The notes below the pieces were generated by a model, which worked only from the letters and a program-made list of their open reading frames with translations, made no database searches and was not told the DNA's origin. A DNA stretch of 64,000 nt from contig NZ_JBHEQA010000002.1 of the NCBI RefSeq assembly GCF_043678055.1, positions 310,001 through 374,000 on the forward strand, written 5' to 3'. The stretch's first letter is position 1; every line of letters begins with the position of its first letter. The translations under genes were made by a program, and so were the position numbers. Of this stretch, positions 49,973 through 59,099 are shown piece after piece. Source of the stretch: Spongiimicrobium salis. Lineage in GTDB: Bacteria; Bacteroidota; Bacteroidia; Flavobacteriales; Flavobacteriaceae.

Positions 49973-52258
49973 ATGAAAAAATATATACTAAGCTTAGTCT
50001 TTTTAATGGTAATGACCGGTCTGAGCGCACACGAATTGAAAGGAACTATAGTTGATGAAGATAATGTTCCTGTGGAAGGCGTAGCCGTAGTAAATACAAC
50101 TACAGGCGCCTATGTTTACTCCAATGTTTCCGGATATTTTGAATTGGATGATATTGCTATTGACAATGTGATCAGTATCTCTAGTTTGGGATTTGAAACC
50201 CAAGAAATTGTGATTACCGAAAGTCAATTGGATGCCACCGTGAATATAACATTGTTGGAGGCGGCAGTTTCCTTGGACCAAGTAACTTTGGTCTCTAAAG
50301 TAAATGCCCTGACCAAGTTTGTTGATGTAGATGTACAGGCAAATCCTGTAAAATCTTCTCAGGAGATCTTGAGAAAAGTTCCAGGGTTGATCATTGGACA
50401 GCACGCTGGTGGAGGTAAAGCCGAACAAATCTTCTTAAGAGGTTTCGATGTGGATCACGGTACTGATGTGGCTATCAATGTAGATGGATTGCCCGTAAAC
50501 CTTCCTTCCCACGCCCATGGTCAAGGGTATGCCGATCTTCACTTCTTGATTCCTGAAACTATTGATAATGTAGATTTTGGAAAAGGACCTTATTATGCCA
50601 ATAAAGGAAATTTCAATACGGCAGGTTATATTGATCTAAATATTAAAGATAAAATTGATCAAAACTTGGTAAGTGTAGAAGCCGGTCAGTTCAATACTTT
50701 GAGAGCTGTTGCTTTGTTAAAAGTATCCGAAGGAGAATACAGCAATGCCTATGTAGCTTCTGAAATTAATTTAACCGATGGGGTATTTGAATCTCCACAA
50801 AACTTTAACCGTATCAACCTTTTGGGACGTTACAACTACAACAACTACGAGGATGAGCAATTAACGTTGTCCATCTCACATTTTCAAAGTAGATGGGATG
50901 CTTCTGGACAAATTCCACAGCGTGCGGTAGATCAGGGGATCATCAGTAGATTTGGCGCCATTGATGACACAGAAGGTGGAAATACCAGCAGATCAAACAT
51001 ATGGTTGAAGCACACCAAGCAATTGGATGAACATCAAAGAGTTAGAACGAAAGCCTATTTGAGCAAATATGATTTTACCTTATATTCTAATTTTACATTC
51101 TTTTTGAACAATCCGGTAGACGGAGATCAGATAAGACAGTCAGAGAGCAGAACTATTATTGGTGCAGAAACCATTTATGATACCAATTTCCATATTGCCG
51201 ATCACGATGCGCAATTAAGCTTCGAAGGAGGTTTAGGTTTCCGTTATGACGATAATAACGATGTAGAGTTATCCCGTACACGTAACCGAAGAGAGCTCTT
51301 GAGTAGATTGGCTTTTGGAGATGTTGATGAAGTCAATGGATATGCTTTTGCCAGTGCAACCTATAAAACGGATAAATGGAGTTTTATTCCTGGAGTGCGT
51401 TTGGATTATTTTAAGTTTGGATATGACAACTTCATTTCTGGACTTGATAATGGTGGTGCCAATCTTTTTGACAACAGACAAGAGGAGGATGTTATTGTAA
51501 GCCCAAAGTTTAATGTCATCTTTACGCCTTCCCAGAACTTCCAGTTATACCTTAAATCTGGATTTGGATTCCACTCCAATGACAGTAGAGTGGTCACCAA
51601 TCCTCAAGGTTTGGGATTGAACAACGGTAACGACCAGGATTTAGAAACACTTCCTTCTGCGTTTGGTGTAGATTTGGGAACGATCTTTAAGCCTACCAAC
51701 AGATTGGTAATCAATGCTGCGGTATGGGGATTAGGACTTGAACAAGAGTTTGTATATGTTGGAGATGAGGCTGTTGTTGAGCCAAGTGGACGTTCTAGAA
51801 GATATGGAGTTGATTTTGGAGTACGTTATCAATTGACCGACTGGTTGTTTGCCAATGCCGATATTAACTATACTTTAGCGAGAAGTATCGATGAAGTAGA
51901 TGGACAGGATTTTATTCCATTGGCTCCAGACCTTACTTCTGGAGGTGGACTTACCATTAGAAATCTTGGGAAATTCTCTGGAGGTTTAAACTACAGATTT
52001 GTAGATGATAGACCGGCAAACGAAGACAACTCTATCGTAGCCGAAGGGTATTTTGTGACCGACTTCAATTTAAACTACAATTTTGCAAAAAATTGGACTT
52101 TTGGAGTTATTGTCGAAAACCTTTTTGATACAGAGTGGAATGAAACACAGTTCGCTACGGAAACAAGATTACAGAATGAAGCAGAACCTGTAGAGGAAAT
52201 TACATTTACCCCGGGAACACCTTTCTCTTTAAGAGGAAAGCTTTCCGTAAGGTTCTAG
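49973..52258 (+). CDS. TonB-dependent outer-membrane receptor of the biosynthetic locus
   Basis: A 761-residue receptor. Signal peptide about 1-19, then a carboxypeptidase-regulatory-like domain (about 21-100, GTIVDEDNVPVEGVAVV), a plug domain (about 115-225, with DHGTDVAINVDGLPVNLPSH and a HAHGQGYADLHF stretch), and a beta-barrel with alternating strands to the C-terminal SLRGKLSVRF. The plug is complete here, in contrast to the barrel protein encoded at 19061. It is the natural candidate for import of the locus product or its metal complex. Ends before a terminator. Confidence 0.9.
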   Translation: MKKYILSLVFLMVMTGLSAHELKGTIVDEDNVPVEGVAVVNTTTGAYVYSNVSGYFELDDIAIDNVISISSLGFETQEIVITESQLDATVNITLLEAAVSLDQVTLVSKVNALTKFVDVDVQANPVKSSQEILRKVPGLIIGQHAGGGKAEQIFLRGFDVDHGTDVAINVDGLPVNLPSHAHGQGYADLHFLIPETIDNVDFGKGPYYANKGNFNTAGYIDLNIKDKIDQNLVSVEAGQFNTLRAVALLKVSEGEYSNAYVASEINLTDGVFESPQNFNRINLLGRYNYNNYEDEQLTLSISHFQSRWDASGQIPQRAVDQGIISRFGAIDDTEGGNTSRSNIWLKHTKQLDEHQRVRTKAYLSKYDFTLYSNFTFFLNNPVDGDQIRQSESRTIIGAETIYDTNFHIADHDAQLSFEGGLGFRYDDNNDVELSRTRNRRELLSRLAFGDVDEVNGYAFASATYKTDKWSFIPGVRLDYFKFGYDNFISGLDNGGANLFDNRQEEDVIVSPKFNVIFTPSQNFQLYLKSGFGFHSNDSRVVTNPQGLGLNNGNDQDLETLPSAFGVDLGTIFKPTNRLVINAAVWGLGLEQEFVYVGDEAVVEPSGRSRRYGVDFGVRYQLTDWLFANADINYTLARSIDEVDGQDFIPLAPDLTSGGGLTIRNLGKFSGGLNYRFVDDRPANEDNSIVAEGYFVTDFNLNYNFAKNWTFGVIVENLFDTEWNETQFATETRLQNEAEPVEEITFTPGTPFSLRGKLSVRF

Positions 52259-52279
52259 TAATTAAAAATACGCCATTCA

Positions 52280-52313
52280 AAAATCCTCTTTGAGCAATCA
52301 AAGGGGATTTTTT
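52280..52313 (+). terminator. Intrinsic terminator after the TonB receptor gene
   Basis: AAAATCCTCTTTGA pairs with TCAAAGGGGATTTT across a 4-nt loop; the one irregular pair is a G-U wobble on the plus strand, and a T run follows. Confidence 0.75.
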
Positions 52314-52401
52314 ATATATAATCCCGATAACCTACGGGAAACCATAAGGACTTCAATAAATGCCTCCCTATTTTTAGTTCAGAAATTTAAACTTTTCAAC
52401 T

Positions 52402-52608
52402 ATGGGACTATTTGATCAATGGGGTGACAAGGCGGACGATATCGCACAGGAAAAAGCGAGAAACAATAATCGTTATCAAGAAGAATATCGGTACAACAAT
52501 CATCGGCATCACACGCCAAGAAAAAAATCAGGAAGCTTTCTAAATTCGGTTTTCAAAGCAATAGCATTGTTGTTTATTATTTGGTTGATTGCCAGTATTA
52601 TGAAGTAA
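52402..52608 (+). CDS. Small protein with C-terminal membrane segment (68 aa)
   Basis: A 68-residue protein. The N-terminal ~48 residues are polar and charged, with several Asn, Arg, His and Tyr; the last ~20 residues form one hydrophobic helix (AIALLFIIWLIASIMK). This is a tail-anchored layout. ATG at 52402 after an A-rich leader. It is convergent with the DUF819 gene 10 nt away. I do not recognise the family. Confidence 0.6.
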   Translation: MGLFDQWGDKADDIAQEKARNNNRYQEEYRYNNHRHHTPRKKSGSFLNSVFKAIALLFIIWLIASIMK

Positions 52609-52618
52609 AAAGCAAAGC

Positions 52619-53779
52619 TTAGAGATAAGCTGCTATTGAAAAACCAATGTAGGTACCCAGCGCATTTCCTATAGAACCAATGATAATAGCGGGCAAAATC
52701 AATTCATTTCGTTTAAAATTTTTAGCCAAAGCCAGTGCAGTAGTGCCTCCACCTACATTGGCCTGAGACGCTATGGCAATAATTTCCCAATCGTATTTTA
52801 GAAAGAAGTTAATGCCAAAAATAAATAGGCCATGAATCAATACAATGACCGTCACAAAGCAGAGTAGGAGTACGGACAGGTATCCCGACTGTCCCAAGGC
52901 AGCAAAATCGCAATAAGCCCCAACTACCGCCAAAAACACGTACACGGCCCAACTTCCCAACAACATATTTCCCTTTACCTGTGAAATCGTTTTAAATTGT
53001 GCTAGGATCAAGGCTATGGTCGTTAAGATCAATATGGCAGGAATTACAATACCTTGTGTTTCAAAAAATACTGCTATTTGATCGGAAATAAAAAGCGCAA
53101 AGCAACTAATGCCTACGAGGATGGATATGGATTTTAAAGTCAAGGTTTCTATTTCATCGGTCTGCGAACCTATATCCAGAGGGTCTTTACTAGCTGTGTT
53201 TTTATTTTTTTTGAATCTCGGGGCTAGTTTCTGCAGACTTACCGGAATGGCGATGGTTAAAAAGAACCATAAGGTAGTAATGACATTATCTACGGCTACG
53301 GCATTGGTATAAATAACGCCTTTATCTACCACTTCGTAGTGCAGGGCAACGGCATTAAAATTAATACTGCCTCCCGTATAGGTACCTGCAAACATTCCTG
53401 CCAAGGCATTATATATCCCTTGAAAGTGAACCGAATCCTTAATGATGAAGCTGGCAACCAGCACGCCTAGCACTGTTCCCAGGCTACCTAGAACAAAAGC
53501 GAATAGAATAGGAAAACCTACCTTTTTTAACTGCCTCAAATTCACATCCAACAATAAAAGGAATAAGGCAATCGGTGCCAAGTAATCAAAAATACCATTG
53601 TATACTGGATTGGAAGTAGTTGGAACCAGCCCAATATTGGCTAAAATTGCAGTAAGGATAATCACCATCAAGGCGATACCAAAAGTTTTGAAAAAAGCTT
53701 TTTTCGTCAACCAATCAGAAATTAAAAGTACAAAAGCAAGGATGGCAATAAGGTAAATAGGGTGGTTTATAAACTCCAT
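52619..53779 (-). CDS. DUF819-family membrane protein
   Basis: A 386-residue polytopic membrane protein of about 10-11 spans. It shows the DUF819 pattern, for example AGMFAGTYTGGSINFNAVAL and SQANVGGGTTALALAKNF, two inverted segments rich in small residues that suggest a transporter fold. DUF819 members are of unknown function. No partner genes are evident. The Gly-rich loops in both halves resemble cation-coupled symporters, which is only inference. Confidence 0.88.
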   Translation of the reverse strand: MEFINHPIYLIAILAFVLLISDWLTKKAFFKTFGIALMVIILTAILANIGLVPTTSNPVYNGIFDYLAPIALFLLLLDVNLRQLKKVGFPILFAFVLGSLGTVLGVLVASFIIKDSVHFQGIYNALAGMFAGTYTGGSINFNAVALHYEVVDKGVIYTNAVAVDNVITTLWFFLTIAIPVSLQKLAPRFKKNKNTASKDPLDIGSQTDEIETLTLKSISILVGISCFALFISDQIAVFFETQGIVIPAILILTTIALILAQFKTISQVKGNMLLGSWAVYVFLAVVGAYCDFAALGQSGYLSVLLLCFVTVIVLIHGLFIFGINFFLKYDWEIIAIASQANVGGGTTALALAKNFKRNELILPAIIIGSIGNALGTYIGFSIAAYL

Positions 53780-53910
53780 AAAGTGGTATTTTTTCTATAG
53801 CTGTCTCAATGTAAGGGTAATACTGGAAATAGGAAAAAAAATAAGACATTGAATTTTATGTGTAAGCATTGGATATACCTTTACGACTACCTTGTTAAAT
53901 TGACAACGAC

Positions 53911-54366
53911 ATGAAAAAATTATACACACTTATTCTAGTATTGGGACTAGCATATGGCGTACAAGGTCAAGTATTGAATTCAGTCCCCTCCGCAGCAGCA
54001 AAATCATTAACCGACGGATGGTATAAGTACCAGACAGAAGGCACCTATTTAGATGTAGAAGTAACCGCTGGGAGTATTAGTGAAGGCAATATCAAGTGGT
54101 TTAATGGCGATAGTTATTCCGGAAAGCTTCAGGGAAGTGAATTATGGGGAAAAGGAACCTATACTTGGTCCAATGGAGAGCGCTATGAAGGGACTTTCAA
54201 GAAAAATGCACGTCATGGAAAAGGAACCATGTACTGGAACAACGGAGAAAAATGGAGTGGAAAGTGGAAAAATAATCTTCGAAATGGAAAAGGGAAGTTA
54301 TGGAAAACGGACGGTACCATCGAAGAAGGCATATGGGAAAACGGTAAGCTAGTGAAAAAGAAGTAG
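53911..54366 (+). CDS. MORN-repeat protein, exported
   Basis: A 151-residue protein with a signal peptide (about 1-19) and four to five MORN repeats (for example GSELWGKGTYTWSNGERYEG and ARHGKGTMYWNNGEKWSGKW). MORN repeats form beta-hairpins that bind lipid or partner proteins. The function in secreted bacterial forms is unknown. It has its own terminator, which overlaps the end of the convergent gene. Confidence 0.9.
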   Translation: MKKLYTLILVLGLAYGVQGQVLNSVPSAAAKSLTDGWYKYQTEGTYLDVEVTAGSISEGNIKWFNGDSYSGKLQGSELWGKGTYTWSNGERYEGTFKKNARHGKGTMYWNNGEKWSGKWKNNLRNGKGKLWKTDGTIEEGIWENGKLVKKK

Positions 54367-54394
54367 AATCTACTTGTGTAATGCACGTTTAGAA

Positions 54395-54422
54395 GCCTTG
54401 ACTGTTGTCAGGGCTTTTTTTT
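54395..54422 (+). terminator. Intrinsic terminator after the MORN gene
   Basis: GCCTTGAC-TGTT-GTCAGGGC with a G-U wobble on the plus strand, then eight Ts. It extends 15 nt into the 3' end of the convergent glycoside hydrolase gene. Confidence 0.72.
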
Positions 54423-55781
54423 ATTAGGGCTTTTCCCAAACCATTTGGCGATGGTATTTTCGGCCGGTTTGTAGCGAGGAGTGAAGTCAAGATTTTTATA
54501 GGCGTTTTCCTTGGACGTACAGGAATCCCATTGCCAGATGTACATGCCGGCAAACCAATCCTTGTCCCACACGCGCTGAAATAAGGCTTCATAGGCAAGT
54601 TGTTGGGTTCTATCGGATTTTTTTAAATAAAAAATACTGAGGACCGAACCCCATTCCCAGGGTTTTATGGTAGCAGAAGCCTCACTTTTGTACCCCACTT
54701 CCGTAAAAAGAATAGGTCTTTGATATTTTTCATGAAATTGCTCTAAAGTGCGGATATGCTTGGTCCACCCTTGTTTAATTTCTTCCAAATCGGGATTGCT
54801 GTTTTTCGTTAGGGGAAAATAAGCCTGAACGCCAATATAGTCCAACGCACTCCAGAATTCCGGGAAATCAGCCATGGCATCCCAATTGGCGGCATAGGTT
54901 AATTTTCCTGGATATATGGCCCGTATTTCGGTGATTAAATCCAACCATTTTTGAGGCTGCTGCTGTAAAGATGTCTTTAGTTCGGTACCAATACACAATA
55001 ATTCTACTTTGGCCAAGGCCGCCATTTTTGCGTAATGAATCATATTTTTCCTGTAGGACTCAAACCAAGTATCCCAAGCGGCACTATTCGGTAATTGAAT
55101 ATTGGAACGCCATCCATCGCGCATCCATAAATGAGGTTTCAATTGTACATGTCCTCCTTTGCCGTGAATTTTAGCAATACTTTGGATAAAAATAGAGTCA
55201 CGCGCCGTCCACATCCCTATTTCCTCAGGGACTCCCATAGCCCGGGTAGTAGCATCCTTTTGATACATAAAAGGAGTTACAGCAACCCATTCAATGTTAT
55301 TCTTGATTAAATTATCCATGGTCTTTGTGGTATTCCTACTCAACCCAAACACACTCATTCCACGGTGTTTTCCATCTTCGGCAAAAAAATTGGACGCCTT
55401 TCCAGAGGTATTTTCCACGCTGGTATCCCAAGTATAGGCATAAGATTCATAGCTGTTTTTATATATGATGGCTTTATAACTGCCGATCAGTAATAAGGCA
55501 GGCAGAAGATACCATAGCCCTACTGCCTTTAAAAAGGCCAGTAGCCCTTTTTTTCTGTAGGTTCTGATAAAGTGCCGTAATGTGAAAAAGAGGAAGCTGA
55601 GAATTAAGAAAATCACATGAATACTAAGGATGGCCCAGAGATTTAATATTTCTTCCATTTGAGCCCACAGATTGCCTGGCGCAACCCCGGCGCGTAGCAA
55701 TTGATAGATGATCAAACCAACGGAGAGTACCCAAGACAGGCCGTAAATCATAAGGAGGAGGAACCCGTTTCTCTTTTGCAT
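54408..55781 (-). CDS. Glycoside hydrolase-like protein (GH113-related), membrane-anchored
   Basis: A 457-residue protein. The first ~105 residues contain three hydrophobic segments, so the enzyme is anchored in the membrane. The rest is a TIM-barrel glycosidase: VQLKPHLWMRDGW, LLCIGTEL with E267 as likely acid/base, and ILFTEVGYKSE with E361 as likely nucleophile. This matches GH113-type beta-mannanase folds. Substrate is not proven. Its 3' end carries the terminator of the opposite gene. Confidence 0.82.
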   Translation of the reverse strand: MQKRNGFLLLMIYGLSWVLSVGLIIYQLLRAGVAPGNLWAQMEEILNLWAILSIHVIFLILSFLFFTLRHFIRTYRKKGLLAFLKAVGLWYLLPALLLIGSYKAIIYKNSYESYAYTWDTSVENTSGKASNFFAEDGKHRGMSVFGLSRNTTKTMDNLIKNNIEWVAVTPFMYQKDATTRAMGVPEEIGMWTARDSIFIQSIAKIHGKGGHVQLKPHLWMRDGWRSNIQLPNSAAWDTWFESYRKNMIHYAKMAALAKVELLCIGTELKTSLQQQPQKWLDLITEIRAIYPGKLTYAANWDAMADFPEFWSALDYIGVQAYFPLTKNSNPDLEEIKQGWTKHIRTLEQFHEKYQRPILFTEVGYKSEASATIKPWEWGSVLSIFYLKKSDRTQQLAYEALFQRVWDKDWFAGMYIWQWDSCTSKENAYKNLDFTPRYKPAENTIAKWFGKSPNKKKP

Positions 55782-55857
55782 GAAAAATCTAATTTTTAGC
55801 TTTCTTAAGTAAGAAGGCCAATTTTAAAAAATGTTACACTTTATCTCTATAAAATAA

Positions 55858-55890
55858 TTGCAATTCATCTAATTAGAAGTACTATCTTTG
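55858..55890 (+). promoter_or_regulatory. Candidate promoter of the cold-shock gene
   Basis: TATCTTTG (55883-55890) matches the -7 consensus exactly, with TTG at 55858-55860, 22 nt upstream. It would give a ~150-nt leader, usual for cold-shock mRNAs. The rest of this 263-nt gap holds nothing else recognised. Confidence 0.5.
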
Positions 55891-56044
55891 TATAGAAGCG
55901 TTGAAATAGCTATATTTAACTTGCTTCGGCAATTCTGCGATATCGCTAAGGGTAAACCAAGAAAACAGTCATTTTTCCAAGAGTTTATGTGATATTTCAA
56001 TTACGAATAACCAATTGACAAACTTAAAAATCTACGAATAACGA

Positions 56045-56482
56045 ATGGCGAGAGCACAGGAAACCTTTGGTAAAAAAGAACGAGAAAAAAAACGTCTCAA
56101 AAAGAAAGAAGAAAAGCAAAAGCGTAAAGAAGCACGAAAAGCTGCGGGAGGAGCCGATAATATGTTTGTTTATGTTGATGAAAATGGACATCTTGTGGAT
56201 ACTCCACCAGACCCCACCAAGAAAGTAAAAGTAGATGCAGAAAGCATTGAATTGGGTGTTCCCAAAAGAGAAGAGGAAGAATACGATCCCATTAGAAAAG
56301 GAAGGGTAGAATTTTTTAATGATTCCAAAGGATTTGGTTTTATTAAAGACACTGAAGATCAAGAAAAGTATTTTGTGCACATTAATGGATGTACAGAAGA
56401 AATAAAAGAGGGGGACAAAGTGAGTTTTGAGTTAGAGAAAGGCATGAAAGGTCTTAATGCCGTCCGCGTCAAAAAAATATAA
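56045..56482 (+). CDS. Cold-shock domain protein with basic N-terminal extension
   Basis: A 145-residue RNA/DNA-binding protein. The first ~40 residues are dense in Lys, Arg and Glu and probably form a charged helix. The C-terminal ~65 residues are a cold-shock domain with GRVEFFNDSKGFGFIKD, the RNP1-like nucleic acid-binding strand, and the RNP2-like YFVHI. The linker in between is Glu/Lys-rich. This two-part form is frequent in Bacteroidota. Role: RNA chaperone, inferred. Confidence 0.92.
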   Translation: MARAQETFGKKEREKKRLKKKEEKQKRKEARKAAGGADNMFVYVDENGHLVDTPPDPTKKVKVDAESIELGVPKREEEEYDPIRKGRVEFFNDSKGFGFIKDTEDQEKYFVHINGCTEEIKEGDKVSFELEKGMKGLNAVRVKKI

Positions 56483-56637
56483 TAGGTATTTTTCAATACA
56501 CTATTTTGTAAAAAAGGATACGGCAACGCCAATTTGAGCAGTATCCTTATTTTTCCTTCAAAACATACATCTTTTATATACTTGCCATATTAATAGGTAT
56601 ATGGCTTTTACATGCAATACCTTACCATAAATTTTTG

Positions 56638-56961
56638 CTAGGCCTTGTTGTCCAGATAATCTCCCAAGTGACGCAAATGCTCATCCCAGAATTGCGCATA
56701 ACCATTCAACCATTGATTGATTTCTTTCAAAGGCATTGCATTTGCATAGCAATACCGTTCCCTACCTTGGGTATTGCTATGCACGAGACCGGCGTTTTCC
56801 AAAGTTTTAATATGTTTGGTCACACCCTGACGACTGATATTGAACTGATTCGATATTTGAGTGATGGATAGGGCAGTGGTAGCCAAGATGAGACCATGGA
56901 AAATTTCGCGCCGTGTGGGATCGGCAATGGCTTTTAAAATTTTAGTGATACTATCCTGCAT
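56638..56961 (-). CDS. ArsR-family winged-helix regulator
   Basis: A 107-residue transcription regulator with an ArsR-like wHTH: KAIADPTRREIFHGL, SITQISNQFNISRQGVTKHIKTLENAGLV (split here as SITQISNQFNISRQGVTKH). No Cys metal site is visible, so metal sensing is unlikely. Its start overlaps the stop of the AHSA1 gene upstream by 11 nt, a pairing frequent for regulator/AHSA1 modules. Confidence 0.92.
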   Translation of the reverse strand: MQDSITKILKAIADPTRREIFHGLILATTALSITQISNQFNISRQGVTKHIKTLENAGLVHSNTQGRERYCYANAMPLKEINQWLNGYAQFWDEHLRHLGDYLDNKA

Positions 56962-57376
56962 GTGTCAGTTTTGTGAGATAAGTACCCAGTTCCAACATAC
57001 AGTTTTCCCAGCCTCCATTAAAACTATTGAACATGCTAAGGGCGGTTTCTGACGTATAACCCGAAATTCCTGAATGTTCTAGGGAAAGTTGTGTTCCTCC
57101 TGCAACTGTCTTTAATTCCCATTTTACCGTAGTCTCCACAGGATTGTCTTGTACTACCCAAGTGTAGATCAGTGTGTAGGGCGTTGCGGATTTCACTTCC
57201 CCCATGATCGGAGAACAATCTTCTTTGGAAGAATTAAAGGTATACTGATAACCTACTTCTGCTTTAAAATCACATTCAATAAACCAAGTGGCTATTTCTT
57301 CTGCTTTGGAAATGGCATTCCAGACCGAGTCAATGGAATGTTTAAAAAAAACTTCTTTTGTGATTACGTCGTTCAT
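56951..57376 (-). CDS. AHSA1/SRPBCC-family protein
   Basis: A 141-residue START-like helix-grip protein: N-terminal HSIDSVWNAISKAEEIATWF, the SRPBCC pattern, and a C-terminal GGWENCMLELGTYL helix. These proteins bind hydrophobic ligands or partners. It sits 11 nt overlapping the ArsR gene, so the two are co-translated. The first gene of the pair. Confidence 0.88.
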   Translation of the reverse strand: MNDVITKEVFFKHSIDSVWNAISKAEEIATWFIECDFKAEVGYQYTFNSSKEDCSPIMGEVKSATPYTLIYTWVVQDNPVETTVKWELKTVAGGTQLSLEHSGISGYTSETALSMFNSFNGGWENCMLELGTYLTKLTHAG

Positions 57377-57551
57377 AATGATTGATTTTTAAAATTAATA
57401 TGCAACTGTATGGTTGCAAATATAAATATATTTTTTTAATATGCAACATTTTGGTTGCATATTATTCAAAACTACCTCCTATGCTTGTATAAATTAAACT
57501 CGGTGGGAGAGAAGAAGTCTTTAAAATTGTGGCAGTACCAAATCTAAATAC

Positions 57552-57887
57552 TTAAGGAGTTGCTGCTTCCGGAATACTTTTGCTCCAGGCACACAATTGA
57601 TGGAGTATAGGGATAAGCTCATTACCTTTGGCTGTCAGGGAATATTCTACTCTAGGCGGAATTTCTGGAAAAGATTCCCGATACACAATACCACGGGCTT
57701 CCATTTCTTTGAGTTGCTCCGTAAGTACTTTTCTACTGATTTTTTCTATACGCGCAGCCAACTCACCAAAACGCAGCTTTCTATTTTCCAGGGTATATAC
57801 AATAATAGAGGTCCACTTATTGCCTATAATATTCATGGAATGTGTCATCGGACAATGATGTGGATTATCAATACACTTTCTTGTCAT
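57552..57887 (-). CDS. HxlR-family transcription regulator
   Basis: A 111-residue winged-helix regulator with the HxlR signature: CPMTHSMNIIGNKW near the N-terminus, ISRKVLTEQLKEMEARGIV and RVEYSLTAKG in the wing. One Cys near residue 5 and another near residue 12 fit redox-sensing members that respond to quinones or electrophiles. It is divergent from an old-yellow-enzyme gene, the usual target of such regulators. Confidence 0.92.
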   Translation of the reverse strand: MTRKCIDNPHHCPMTHSMNIIGNKWTSIIVYTLENRKLRFGELAARIEKISRKVLTEQLKEMEARGIVYRESFPEIPPRVEYSLTAKGNELIPILHQLCAWSKSIPEAATP

Positions 57888-57922
57888 CTTGGTTACCTTT
57901 AGGTTACTACTTTATTTTGGGT

Positions 57923-57942
57923 AAAGATATAAAAATATCTTT
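57923..57942. promoter_or_regulatory. Inverted repeat AAAGATAT-N4-ATATCTTT
   Basis: A perfect 8-bp dyad with a 4-nt spacer in the HxlR/OYE divergent gap. Could be a binding site or a promoter feature. Confidence 0.4.
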
Positions 57943-57943
57943 T

Positions 57944-57963
57944 AGTAACAATTATTAGTTACT
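57944..57963. promoter_or_regulatory. Likely HxlR operator AGTAAC-N8-GTTACT
   Basis: A perfect 6-bp dyad with an 8-nt spacer, just upstream of the reductase start. The GTTAC half-site also appears at 57903 and 57890 in the same gap. Its location between the two divergent genes fits HxlR control of the reductase. Confidence 0.5.
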
Positions 57964-57994
57964 TTTGGAAACTAATAATCGTAAACAAGACAAA

Positions 57995-59068
57995 ATGAAA
58001 ATATTTGAGCCATTTTCCTTAGGGGAAATCACATTAAATAATAAAATAGTTATGGCGCCAATGACGCGCTGTAGAGCCATAGGGAATGTTCCCAATGCAC
58101 TAATGACAGAATACTATTCCCGTAGGGCTTCTACAGGTCTGATCATTACAGAAGGTACTGCACCTTCCATCAATGGTTTAGGGTATGCCAGAATTCCAGG
58201 GGCTTATACGGATGAGCAAATTAACGGCTGGGAATCCATTGCTACTGGAGTTCATGCGAATGAAGGAAAGATTTTTGTACAATTAATGCATACGGGTAGA
58301 GTGTCCACAAGTTTAAACTTGCCAGAAGGAGGTATTACCATGGCACCATCAGCTATTCCATTGGATGCTATTGAAATGTATACTGATGAAAAAGGGATGC
58401 AACCTCATGATGTTCCTGTGGAAATGAGCTTGGAACAGATTGCGGCCACTCAAGAAGAATTTGTCAATTCTTCCATTAAACTTGTCGAAGCAGGAATCGA
58501 TGGGATAGAACTGCACAGTGCAAATGGCTATCTTTTAGATCAATTTTTGAATCCTAAGACCAATACGAGAACGGATGAATACGGAGGTAATTTTAAAAAT
58601 AGAGCACGATTTGTAGTGGAAATTGCGCAAAAAGTAGTTGCTGCGGTAGGAGCAAACAAAGTAGGGATACGCTTCTCTCCCTATGGTGCTTTTAACGATT
58701 TAGAAAGTCATTTTGAAGATGTAGTGGAACTCTATACCTATTTGGCGGAAGAAATGAATACCTTAGGTCTGGCCTATATCCATATTGTAGATCAACGTGT
58801 GGCCATGAATGCACCAGAATTTGGTTCGGATATTAGAAAAACTATCCGGGAGCACTTTAATGGAGCTTTGATCGGTGGGGGAGATATCCATGAGGCGAAT
58901 CAGGCAGAGGCAAAATTGGATGAAGGGTACGACTTGGTCTATGTGGGAAGGCCTTTGATATCTAATCCTACTTTTGTTGAAAAAATTAAAAAAGGGGAAG
59001 CGTTGACACCAGTTGATCCTGACACCTTCTACTCGGCGGATACCCAAGGTTATTTGGATTACAATTAA
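57995..59068 (+). CDS. Old-yellow-enzyme flavin oxidoreductase (alkene reductase)
   Basis: A 357-residue FMN enzyme of the OYE family. Signatures: MAPMTRCRA near the FMN phosphate end, ELHSANGYLLDQFLNPKTNTR with the catalytic His/Asn pair (the HxxN motif reads HSAN), RTDEYGG and VGRPLISNP. It reduces activated C=C bonds using NAD(P)H. The start at 57995 is preferred over an upstream TTG that would overlap the operator. It is co-transcribed with the redoxin downstream, a set that fits electrophile stress. Confidence 0.93.
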   Translation: MKIFEPFSLGEITLNNKIVMAPMTRCRAIGNVPNALMTEYYSRRASTGLIITEGTAPSINGLGYARIPGAYTDEQINGWESIATGVHANEGKIFVQLMHTGRVSTSLNLPEGGITMAPSAIPLDAIEMYTDEKGMQPHDVPVEMSLEQIAATQEEFVNSSIKLVEAGIDGIELHSANGYLLDQFLNPKTNTRTDEYGGNFKNRARFVVEIAQKVVAAVGANKVGIRFSPYGAFNDLESHFEDVVELYTYLAEEMNTLGLAYIHIVDQRVAMNAPEFGSDIRKTIREHFNGALIGGGDIHEANQAEAKLDEGYDLVYVGRPLISNPTFVEKIKKGEALTPVDPDTFYSADTQGYLDYN

Positions 59069-59099
59069 AAATAAGAAACAAATACATTATAAATTGCAT

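Noticed and set aside
49789..50055. 88-codon frame upstream of the TonB receptor
   Set aside because: It overlaps the start of the receptor gene in another frame, has unlikely composition, and the area holds inverted repeats typical of control DNA.
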